From Mucilaginibacter flavidus (GTDB lineage Bacteria; Bacteroidota; Bacteroidia; Sphingobacteriales; Sphingobacteriaceae): a stretch of 64,000 nt of DNA. The notes below the pieces were generated by a model, which was not told where the DNA came from, did not search any database, and saw only the letters and a list, made by a program, of their open reading frames with translations. A program made the translations under genes and the position numbers. Positions within the stretch are counted from its first letter, which is position 1. The number at the start of each line of letters is the position of its first letter. Below, piece by piece: positions 42,915 through 50,901 of this stretch. The stretch spans positions 1 to 64,000 of the forward strand of contig NZ_JAMXOE010000027.1 in NCBI RefSeq assembly GCF_024055575.1, written 5' to 3'.

Positions 42915-45299
42915 ATGATAAAGAACTATATTAAAATTGCATTCCGGAACCTATGGCGGCATAAAAGCTTCTCGCTGATAAATATTATAGGATTGGCTGT
43001 TGGGATGACAGCCTGTTTCCTGATTTTTATGTATGTGCGGTTTGAACTTAGTTACGATAAGTTTAATCAAAACTTCGACAATGTTTACCGGCTCAATACC
43101 GATATTAAATCGCCAACCGAAGTACTGCATTGGAACAGTGCATCGGCGCCCATGGGGCCCGCTTTGCAGCAGGATTTCCCGGAAGTAAAAGCTAACGCGA
43201 GGCTATTTGGCTTCGGCTTCCTGGTTGAATACCAGAATCATCGCTTCCAGGAAAATAATATCCAGTTTACCGACCCTGATATTTTCAAGATTTTTACTTT
43301 CCCGTTTGTTGCCGGTGACCCGGAAACCGCGCTTAAGGAGCCGTTCAGTATTGTGCTTACCGAGACAGCAGCGAAAAAATATTTCGGGGATGGGGATGCG
43401 CTCGGAAAATCGCTCCGGCTTGATGGTAAAACCCCGGTTAAGGTTACCGGCGTAGTCAAAGACGTTCCGCTTAATTCGCATTTTTCTTTCGATATGCTTA
43501 TATCTACATCATCAATGGAACCGATGAAGCTTATCAACATGAAAGAATGGGGCAATTTCAGCAACAATACCTACCTGCTGCTTGCGAAGGGTTATAATCC
43601 TGCGAGCCTGCAGGCAAAGCTTCCCGGTTTTCTTCGCAAACACATCAGTGAAGACCAACGCCGCAGGGGCTATAATTATGATCTTTTTATAGAGCCTTTG
43701 AGGGATATATATATGGATAGCTTTCGAGGAGCGCCTGTAAATGGCAGCCAATCAAACGTCTACATATTTTCCATAGTGGCGGTTTTCATCCTGCTTATTG
43801 CCTGCATCAACTTCGTTAACTTAACCACCGCACGCGCTTCTGAGCGGGCTAAAGAGGTAGGTATACGCAAAGTAGTTGGAGCAATAAACCAACAACTTAC
43901 CGCCCAGTTTTTAGGCGAATCGATCATTATATGTTTGATATCCTTTGTTGTTTCGGCGGTCCTTAGTGTAGTGATGCTCCCGTTGTTTAACATGCTGGCA
44001 GGCAAAATAATAAGCCAAAATATTTTTTCGCACGGCTATATTTTTATCCTGTTTGCAATATCGGTTATAATTGGTTGTATGGCAGGATTTTATCCGGCAT
44101 TGGTGCTTACCAATTTTAGTATCCTTTCGGTACTCAAAGGTAAATTTACCACTTCTGTTAAAGGCATATTTTTACGCAAGGGGCTGGTTGTGGTACAATT
44201 TACCATATCCATTGTATTAATAGTAGGCACCATCATCGTGTATAACCAGCTTAATTACATGCGAAACCAGTCGCTCGGTTTTCAGCAAGACCAAATGCTG
44301 GTGCTTAACACAGGAGGCGACTCGGCAGTGATAAAGAATATGGAAAGCATTAAAAATGAGTTCAGGGGCGTACAGGGCGTTATGTCGGTTTCAGGCTCCG
44401 GAACCACGTTCGGCAATGGAAATGGCGTTGCTTACAGCGAAATCCAAAGCATAACCGGCAAAATGCAGCCTATGAACATGAATTTAATTGAGGTTGATTT
44501 TGATTTTATAGCCCAATACGGCATAAAAATAGTTGCAGGCAGGGCGTTCAATAGGGGGTTTGCTACTGATACAACCCAGGCAATTGTTTTAAACCAGGCA
44601 GCTGTTAAAGAGCTTGGTTACGCTAATGCAAACGATGCCATAGGTAAGCAGTATACGCAATGGGGACGTAAAGGTAAAATAATCGGTGTTGCGCAGGATT
44701 TCCACTTCGTATCGTTACAGCAAAATATTAAACCCTTAAACTTCAGGCTTAACCCCGGAAACACGAGCGTATTTACGCTTAAGCTTAAAGGCGGAAACAT
44801 ACACGCTACCCTGGCTGCTATTGAAAGTAAATGGAAAAGCTTAGTGCCACAACGGCCATTTTCTTATTTCTTCCTCGATGATAATTTCAATAAACAATAC
44901 CAGACAGAAGACCGCTTTGGCAAGCTGTTTATGTATTTTGCGGTGCTAGCCATCATGATATCGTGCTTAGGACTGCTGGGGCTTGCATCATATAGTACAC
45001 TGCAACGCACCCGCGAAATAGGTATCCGCAAAGTACTTGGCGCGTCGGTACCGGGCATCGTAGGCATGCTTTCGAAAGAATTTATTTTATTGGTATTAAT
45101 AGCTGCGGTAATAGCTTTCCCGCTAGCATGGATAGGCATGCATAGCTGGCTTAAGGATTTTGCTTACCGCATTAATATTGGCTGGTGGGTATTTGCGGTT
45201 GCGGGGTTACTATCCATGTTGATAGCGCTTACAACTGTTAGTTACCAGGCATTAAAAGCCGCGCTGGCAAACCCTGTGAAGAGCCTTCGCTCAGAATGA
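42915..45299 (+). CDS. Two-FtsX-domain ABC permease, array member 5
   Basis: 794 residues. TM2 is followed by NFVNLTTARASERAKEVGIRKVVGA, a variant with valine and threonine in the usual FMNLSTA. The second periplasmic domain is glycine-rich at its start (GSGTTFGNGNGVAY), unlike the others, and contains the stretch GDSAVIKNMESIKNEF. The C-terminal coupling segment is LQRTREIGIRKVLGASVPGIVGML; the end is NPVKSLRSE. Four octamer repeats form its leader; 73 nt separate it from member 4. It ends before the large 547-nt repeat-filled gap. Confidence 0.94.
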   Translation: MIKNYIKIAFRNLWRHKSFSLINIIGLAVGMTACFLIFMYVRFELSYDKFNQNFDNVYRLNTDIKSPTEVLHWNSASAPMGPALQQDFPEVKANARLFGFGFLVEYQNHRFQENNIQFTDPDIFKIFTFPFVAGDPETALKEPFSIVLTETAAKKYFGDGDALGKSLRLDGKTPVKVTGVVKDVPLNSHFSFDMLISTSSMEPMKLINMKEWGNFSNNTYLLLAKGYNPASLQAKLPGFLRKHISEDQRRRGYNYDLFIEPLRDIYMDSFRGAPVNGSQSNVYIFSIVAVFILLIACINFVNLTTARASERAKEVGIRKVVGAINQQLTAQFLGESIIICLISFVVSAVLSVVMLPLFNMLAGKIISQNIFSHGYIFILFAISVIIGCMAGFYPALVLTNFSILSVLKGKFTTSVKGIFLRKGLVVVQFTISIVLIVGTIIVYNQLNYMRNQSLGFQQDQMLVLNTGGDSAVIKNMESIKNEFRGVQGVMSVSGSGTTFGNGNGVAYSEIQSITGKMQPMNMNLIEVDFDFIAQYGIKIVAGRAFNRGFATDTTQAIVLNQAAVKELGYANANDAIGKQYTQWGRKGKIIGVAQDFHFVSLQQNIKPLNFRLNPGNTSVFTLKLKGGNIHATLAAIESKWKSLVPQRPFSYFFLDDNFNKQYQTEDRFGKLFMYFAVLAIMISCLGLLGLASYSTLQRTREIGIRKVLGASVPGIVGMLSKEFILLVLIAAVIAFPLAWIGMHSWLKDFAYRINIGWWVFAVAGLLSMLIALTTVSYQALKAALANPVKSLRSE

Positions 45300-45316
45300 G
45301 CTATGGCTTTCGAAGA

Positions 45317-45349
45317 GAGCCTGAGAAGTGAGAAGTGAGTAGGCAGTTT
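45317..45349 (+). pseudogene. Remnant of a permease 3' end
   Basis: GAGCCTGAGAAGTG, then AGTGAGTAGGCAGT, copies the last codons, stop and first post-stop bases of array permeases such as member 4 (stop at 42839-42841). AGAAGTG is doubled. A weaker echo is at 45521-45540. It lies 17 nt after the intact stop of member 5, so it is best explained by loss of a further permease gene by recombination. Confidence 0.5.
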
Positions 45350-45390
45350 GCAGTAGCAGTTAGCAGTTAGAACGGAGGGGAGGGCAACAC

Positions 45391-45520
45391 CGAAATATTT
45401 ATCTTGTATCGCTTGACTATCAGTTGTTTGTAAATCATATAAAAGTTAAATACTTGATAGTTAACGTGTTCCATGGCGTTCGGGGTGTTCCGTGTGATAA
45501 AATGGAACGCTGAGCTGAAA
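45391..45520. repeat. 130-nt intergenic repeat, copy 1
   Basis: Contains ACTATCA (45416-45422) and its complement TGATAGT (45455-45461), and TTCCAT...ATGGAA flanking a nearly invariant core (GCGTTCGGGGTGTTCCGTGTG, given in two pieces: GCGTTCGGGG, TGTTCCGTGTG). Copy 2 is at 45570-45698. Confidence 0.8.
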
Positions 45521-45569
45521 CCTCAGGAGTGAGCAGGAAGTTGGCGGTAACAGTTGGAAAGAGTGGAAC

Positions 45570-45698
45570 AGAAACATTTATTTTATATCGCTTAATTATC
45601 AGTTAGTTGCAAATCTTCAAAACCGAAACGATTGATAATGAGTGTGTTCCATAGCGTTCGGGGTGTTCCGTGTGAAAAAATGGAACGCTGAGCGGAAA
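45570..45698. repeat. 130-nt intergenic repeat, copy 2
   Basis: Aligned end to end with copy 1. The outer arms read ATTATCA (45595-45601) and TGATAAT (45633-45639): relative to copy 1 a C:G pair has become T:A, preserving pairing. The TTCCAT/ATGGAA stem and core are almost unchanged. Confidence 0.8.
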
Positions 45699-45775
45699 TC
45701 AAAGCGTAATGGCAAAAAAATCACGAAGCGGATAGGGGTAAAGGGTGCGGTAGTTGTAGTAATGTTGGATGATAG

Positions 45776-45807
45776 TGAAACCTAATTGGTTACGCGGTAG
45801 TCCAACA
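45776..45807 (+). promoter_or_regulatory. ECF-sigma-like promoter of permease 6 (variant)
   Basis: TGAAACC (45776-45782), 17-nt spacer, GTCCAACA (45800-45807); GTC lies 47 nt before the ATG. The -35 box departs from TGCAACG in two or three positions; spacing and distance agree with the others. Confidence 0.35.
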
Positions 45808-45846
45808 TTAAACCAAACAATTAACCTGCTTTAAAACTGAATCGCT

Positions 45847-48270
45847 ATGATTAAAACCTATCTTAAAACAGCATTCCGCAGCCTGGTAAAAAACAAGGGT
45901 TTTACCTTTATCAATGTATTGGGGCTTGCTCTTGGGCTTGCCGCCTGTCTGCTTATCGTTTTTTATGTATTCGATGAATTGAGCTACGACCGCTTTAACA
46001 CCAAAGCCGACCGCATATTCCGCGTTAATAACGAGGTTAAATTTGGCGGCAACACCAACAGCTATGCCTGTTCGCCTGCGCCAACTGCTGCAGCATTGAA
46101 AGCTGATTTTCCCGAAATTGAGCAGGTAGTCCGTTTCAGGGATAGGGGCGGTAACAATGTAAAAAAAGGTAATCAGAGTATCCACGAGGATAAAATGATC
46201 TACGCCGACAATTCCATTTTTGATGTTTTTACGCTGCCGATTGTAAGCGGCAGCAAGAGCAACGCCTTAACAGCCCCCAATACCGTCGCAATAAATGAGA
46301 AAACCGCGCTTAAATATTTTAACACTACGAATGCAGTCGGCAAAACACTGACATTTAATGGCAGTGAGTTGTATAAGGTTACGGCTGTAATAAAAGATAT
46401 TCCAAAGCAATCCCATTTTAACTACGATTTCTTTTTAGCGATGCCTGGTTTGGCTGAAAGCAAAGAAGATGCCTGGTTCAGCGAGGATTATAATACTTAT
46501 ATTTTGCTTAAACCAGGCGCCGATGCCAATAAACTTTCGGGCAAGCTCACCGACTTTTTCCGCAGGCGCGCAGGTCCGCAGCTAGCCAGCGTGTTGCATT
46601 TAACATTCGACAAATTTGAACAGTCGGGCAATTATATCAAGCTATACCTTTTTCCACTCAAAAAAATACACCTTGAATCGAACATCGGCTCGGAATTGGG
46701 GGCAAATGGCGATATCCAATACATCTACATTTTTGCGCTGGTAGCCATATTTATTTTACTGATTGCCTGCGTTAATTTCATGAACCTTTCAACGGCGCGC
46801 TCATCAAACCGGGCCCGCGAGGTGGGCGTACGTAAAGTGCTTGGTTCGCCGCGTATATATTTGATCGCCCAGTTTTTAACTGAATCAATTTTGATAACGC
46901 TGGTTGCCACTATAATAGCTGTTTTAGCAGCATGGGCGTTGCTACCATTGTTTAATCAGATGGCTGGCAAGGAATTGGAGATTACCGGGCAAATACTACG
47001 TTGGCTACTACCGGTGCTGTTGTTTGTCGTAATAGTGATAGGTTGCCTGGCCGGTTCATACCCGGCGCTTTACCTTTCGGCTTTTCAACCCATAAAGGTG
47101 CTGAAAGGCACAATTGCAGCAGGCTTTAAAGGCGGCATGCTTCGCAGTTTCCTGGTGGTTTTTCAGTTTGCAATTTCTATATTTCTAATTATCGGCACGC
47201 TGGTTATTTACAACCAGTTAAAATACATTCAAAGTAAAGACCTTGGCTACAGCCGCGACCATGTGTTGGTAATTAATAACGTTTGGGCGTTAGGCAACGG
47301 TGCTAAAACCTTTAAACAAGAAGTAAAGCAGCTATCGGGCGTACAGGACGTATCACTTAGCGGTGCACTTCCTACCGGCGGCACAAGGAACAGTACAAGC
47401 TTTTTTAAAGACCAGGTGCTCGACCAAAAAAGGGCTGTAACGTCACAGGAATGGACAGTCGATGAGGATTATATCAAAACGCTGAAAATTAAGATGTTAT
47501 TAGGTCGCAATTTTTTAGTTGATATGCGTACCGATACTGCAGGTCTCATCATCAACGAAGCAGCTGCAAAACTGCTGAATTTTAAAGATCCGTTAAATCA
47601 AACGCTTTACACGCCTGCGGATAACATGGTTACAAAAATGGCCCAATTTCACATTATCGGGGTGATGAAGGACTTTAACTTTAAGTCGCTCAGGGATAAC
47701 GTTACGCCTTTGGTATTTCTTTATGGCCAGGACCGCGGCGCATTGAGCATCAGGCTTAAATCAACTAACATGCCGCTATTAATTAGCCAGGTTGAAGCAA
47801 AATATAAAGCGCTGGCGCCTGGACAGCAATTCAACTACTCGTTTATGGATAATGATTTCGATGCATTGTATCGTTCGGAACAGCGTATGGGGCAAATATT
47901 TATAACGTTTACCTCCCTGGCGATAATAATAGCTTGTTTGGGCTTGTTTGGCCTGGCAGCGTATGCAGCCGAACAGCGCACCAAAGAAATTGGCATCCGC
48001 AAGGTTTTGGGGGCTAGCGTGTCAGCTATTGTGGGTATGCTTTCAAAGGATTTTATTTTGCTGGTATCTATTTCTATAGCTATTGCCACCCCAGTTGCCT
48101 GGTGGGCCATGCACAACTGGCTGCAAGGCTTTGCGTACCGACAAAATATACAATGGTGGGTGGTGGCGCTGGCTGGTGCAGGGGCTATTGCAATAGCTTT
48201 TGTAACCATCAGCTTCCAATCGGTAAAAGCAGCGCTCACAAACCCCGTTAAAAGTTTAAAAAGCGAATAG
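45847..48270 (+). CDS. Two-FtsX-domain ABC permease, array member 6
   Basis: 807 residues; closest relative is member 7, which has the same length. Shared long stretches include RIFRVNNxxKFGGNxNSYA near residue 60, IPKQSHFNYDFFLAMPGLAESKEDAW around 195, and QLxSGVQDVSLSGALPTGG in the second periplasmic domain. Coupling segments are ARSSNRAREVGVRKVLGSPRIYLIAQFLTES and EQRTKEIGIRKVLGASVSAIVGML. The C-terminus is NPVKSLKSE (Lys for Arg), again as in member 7. The unusual 547-nt upstream region and its ECF-like promoter suggest it begins a transcription unit. Confidence 0.94.
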   Translation: MIKTYLKTAFRSLVKNKGFTFINVLGLALGLAACLLIVFYVFDELSYDRFNTKADRIFRVNNEVKFGGNTNSYACSPAPTAAALKADFPEIEQVVRFRDRGGNNVKKGNQSIHEDKMIYADNSIFDVFTLPIVSGSKSNALTAPNTVAINEKTALKYFNTTNAVGKTLTFNGSELYKVTAVIKDIPKQSHFNYDFFLAMPGLAESKEDAWFSEDYNTYILLKPGADANKLSGKLTDFFRRRAGPQLASVLHLTFDKFEQSGNYIKLYLFPLKKIHLESNIGSELGANGDIQYIYIFALVAIFILLIACVNFMNLSTARSSNRAREVGVRKVLGSPRIYLIAQFLTESILITLVATIIAVLAAWALLPLFNQMAGKELEITGQILRWLLPVLLFVVIVIGCLAGSYPALYLSAFQPIKVLKGTIAAGFKGGMLRSFLVVFQFAISIFLIIGTLVIYNQLKYIQSKDLGYSRDHVLVINNVWALGNGAKTFKQEVKQLSGVQDVSLSGALPTGGTRNSTSFFKDQVLDQKRAVTSQEWTVDEDYIKTLKIKMLLGRNFLVDMRTDTAGLIINEAAAKLLNFKDPLNQTLYTPADNMVTKMAQFHIIGVMKDFNFKSLRDNVTPLVFLYGQDRGALSIRLKSTNMPLLISQVEAKYKALAPGQQFNYSFMDNDFDALYRSEQRMGQIFITFTSLAIIIACLGLFGLAAYAAEQRTKEIGIRKVLGASVSAIVGMLSKDFILLVSISIAIATPVAWWAMHNWLQGFAYRQNIQWWVVALAGAGAIAIAFVTISFQSVKAALTNPVKSLKSE

Positions 48271-48294
48271 TTAACTAATTTTTTTTAAAACCGG

Positions 48295-48326
48295 TGCAAC
48301 TAAATGGACTAATAAGTCGTCTTATT
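48295..48326 (+). promoter_or_regulatory. ECF-sigma-like promoter of permease 7
   Basis: TGCAACT (48295-48301), 17-nt spacer, GTCTTATT (48319-48326, preceded by C, so CGTC); GTC lies 44 nt before the ATG. Confidence 0.55.
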
Positions 48327-48362
48327 TTTATAAAAGTTGCCCCAACCTAAAACTAAACAGAA

Positions 48363-50786
48363 ATGATAAAAAACTATATAAAAACTGCGTTTCGCGGTTT
48401 GATGAAAAACAAGGGTTTTACATTTATTAATGTTTTCGGCCTGGCTTTGGGGCTGGCAACCTGCCTGTTAATTGTATTTTATGTTTTTGATGAGCTAAGC
48501 TTTGACAGCTACAACACAAAAGCCGACAGGATTTTCCGCGTTAACAACAATATAAAATTCGGTGGTAACGAAAACTCTTACGCGGTATCACCAGCACCTG
48601 CTGCTGCCGCTATGAAAGCAGATTTTGCGGAAATTGAGCAAGTAGCCCGGTTCCGTAATAATGGTGGAAACCAGGTAAAAAAGGGTAAGCAAAATATTGT
48701 TGAGGATAGAATGGTTTATGCCGATAATTCCATATTCAGCATTTTTACATTACCAATGATAAGCGGCAGCCCTCAAAATGCCCTTACCGCGCCCCACACG
48801 GTTGTTATAACCGAAAAGATGGCCAAAAAATATTTTGACCGCACCGATGTTGTGGGGCAAACGTTAACTTTTAATGATACATCGCTTTATAAAGTAACGG
48901 CCGTTTTAAAAAATATCCCCAAACAGTCGCACTTTAATTTCGACTTTTTTATTGCAATGCCGGGCCTTGCAGAAAGTAAGGAAGATGCCTGGTTAAGCAA
49001 TAACTTTAATACCTACGTTTTGCTGAAAGAAGGTGCAGATATAAAGAAACTTGATGCTAAAATGACGGCGTTTATGATAAAGCATGCCGGTCCGCAATTG
49101 CAGAGCATGATCCATTTAAGTTTTACCGATTTTGAAAAAGCCGGTAATTACTATAAGCTTGATTTTATTCCGTTAAGAAGGATACACCTGCATTCAATCA
49201 GCGTGGCGGAATTAGATGTGAATGGCGATATCAAATACGTCTACATCTTTTCAGGTGTTGCTATTCTTATTTTACTGATAGCTTGCGTTAATTTCATGAA
49301 CCTTTCAACTGCCCGCTCATCAAACCGGGCCCGCGAGGTGGGGGTACGCAAAGTATTGGGCTCGCCGCGCAAACACCTGATCTTTCAGTTTCTAACCGAA
49401 TCTGTATTGGTTACGTTGTTCGCTACCCTGATAGCTTTACTGGCTGCCTGGCTGTTTTTACCGGAATTCAACAAAATGGCCGGCAAGGAGTTGGTAGTAA
49501 CCGGGCAAATTATATCGTGGTTATTGCCAACCCTGCTTTTGATAATTATTATAATCGGGTGTCTAGCAGGCTCATACCCTGCTTTATACATGTCGGCTTT
49601 TCAACCCATAGAAGTATTGAAGGGGAAAATTGCAGCCGGGTTTAAAGGGGGGATGTTTCGCAACATACTGGTCGTTGGTCAGTTTTGTATCTCTATATTT
49701 CTTATAATAAGTACACTGGTCATCTACAATCAGCTCCAATACATACAAAGTAAAGACTTGGGCTATAACCGCGACCACGTACTGGTTATAAAAAATGTGT
49801 GGTCGCTGGGCAAAGGCGCTAAGTCATTTCGCGACGAAGTAAAGACCCTTGCCGGGGTGCAAAATGCTTCGTTATCCGGGGCACTACCTACAGGAGGCTA
49901 CGGCAATAGTAGTGCTTTTTTTAAAACACCTACGTTGGACCAAAAACAATCAATACTTTCCCAAATTTGGCCGGCCGACGAAAATTATATGCCGACACTG
50001 GGCATTAAAATTATTGCCGGCAGAAATTTTTCGAAGGAAATGTCGACAGACACGGCTGCATTGATAATTAACGAAGCCGCGGCCAAGCAACTTGCTTTCG
50101 CAAATCCTATCGATCAATTTATGTATGCCCCTAACGACCGGATGGGTAAAACCATCAAAAAGTACCACATTATCGGCGTGATGAAAAACTTTAACTACAG
50201 ATCGCTTAAAGATAACATAACGCCGTTAATGTTCAATATGGATGAAGACCGCGGCGCTGTAACTGTCCGCGTTAAGTCTGCTAATATCCCAGCCATCATA
50301 CAACAAATAAAAAATAAGTACAACTCATTCTCGCCCACGCAGGCGTTTGCCTACTCATTTATGGACGAGGACTTTGATGCCATATACCGCGCAGAACAAC
50401 GTATCGGGACAATATCTGTAGCATTTACTTCGCTTGCCGTAGTGATAGCCTGCTTAGGGCTATTTGGGCTGGCCGCATATGCCGCTGAACAACGCACCAA
50501 AGAAATCGGCATCCGCAAGGTATTAGGCGCCAACGTTTCAACTATAGTGGGCCTGCTGTCAAAGGATTTTATAAAGCTGGTGTTAATATCTATAGGAATT
50601 GCAACGCCCGGAGCCTGGTTGGCCATGCATGGCTGGTTACAGGGTTTTGCTTACCGGCAAAATGTCCAATGGTGGGTGTTGGTACTGGCCGGCATCGGCG
50701 CAATTTTAATAGCATTTGTAACCATCAGCTTTCAATCAATAAAGGCTGCTCTTACTAATCCGGTTAAAAGTTTGAAAAGTGAGTGA
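48363..50786 (+). CDS. Two-FtsX-domain ABC permease, array member 7
   Basis: 807 residues, apparent tandem duplicate of member 6. Substitutions cluster in the periplasmic domains, for example TPLMFNMDEDRGAVTVRVKS versus TPLVFLYGQDRGALSIRLKS, whereas membrane and coupling segments (ARSSNRAREVGVRKVLGSPRKHLIFQFLTES; EQRTKEIGIRKVLGANVSTIVGLL) are nearly unchanged. Helix plan: TM1 20-43, TM2-4 about 290-400, TM5 about 440-460, TM6-8 about 685-800. The end is NPVKSLKSE. Its own ECF-like promoter lies in the 92-nt gap, so it need not be co-expressed with member 6. Confidence 0.94.
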   Translation: MIKNYIKTAFRGLMKNKGFTFINVFGLALGLATCLLIVFYVFDELSFDSYNTKADRIFRVNNNIKFGGNENSYAVSPAPAAAAMKADFAEIEQVARFRNNGGNQVKKGKQNIVEDRMVYADNSIFSIFTLPMISGSPQNALTAPHTVVITEKMAKKYFDRTDVVGQTLTFNDTSLYKVTAVLKNIPKQSHFNFDFFIAMPGLAESKEDAWLSNNFNTYVLLKEGADIKKLDAKMTAFMIKHAGPQLQSMIHLSFTDFEKAGNYYKLDFIPLRRIHLHSISVAELDVNGDIKYVYIFSGVAILILLIACVNFMNLSTARSSNRAREVGVRKVLGSPRKHLIFQFLTESVLVTLFATLIALLAAWLFLPEFNKMAGKELVVTGQIISWLLPTLLLIIIIIGCLAGSYPALYMSAFQPIEVLKGKIAAGFKGGMFRNILVVGQFCISIFLIISTLVIYNQLQYIQSKDLGYNRDHVLVIKNVWSLGKGAKSFRDEVKTLAGVQNASLSGALPTGGYGNSSAFFKTPTLDQKQSILSQIWPADENYMPTLGIKIIAGRNFSKEMSTDTAALIINEAAAKQLAFANPIDQFMYAPNDRMGKTIKKYHIIGVMKNFNYRSLKDNITPLMFNMDEDRGAVTVRVKSANIPAIIQQIKNKYNSFSPTQAFAYSFMDEDFDAIYRAEQRIGTISVAFTSLAVVIACLGLFGLAAYAAEQRTKEIGIRKVLGANVSTIVGLLSKDFIKLVLISIGIATPGAWLAMHGWLQGFAYRQNVQWWVLVLAGIGAILIAFVTISFQSIKAALTNPVKSLKSE

Positions 50787-50864
50787 TTAGAGGTTGGAGA
50801 CTAGAGATTAGTTGAAAAATGCACTGTGAAATTGTTCGTGGTAAGTATGCGATTCGTTCTTTAC

Positions 50865-50896
50865 CAATGAACTAATGAACGACTGAACTAATGAAC
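50865..50896 (+). repeat. Octamer leader repeat, permease 8
   Basis: Four units: CAATGAAC, TAATGAAC, GACTGAAC, TAATGAAC. The tract ends 5 nt before the ATG. GTTCTTTACC directly before it resembles GTCATCCTTACC before the tract of permease 4. Confidence 0.8.
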
Positions 50897-50901
50897 CAAA
50901 C

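Larger units (their letters stand above)
45300..45846. other. Repeat-filled intergenic region before permease 6 (547 nt)
   Basis: No gene. It begins with a vestige of a permease 3' end (45317-45341), then holds two imperfect copies of a roughly 180-200-nt unit: a permease-end remnant and GGCAGT-type tract followed by the 130-nt core at 45391-45520, and again the core at 45570-45698. A candidate ECF-like promoter (45776-45807) follows, ahead of ATG 45847. Confidence 0.8.
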
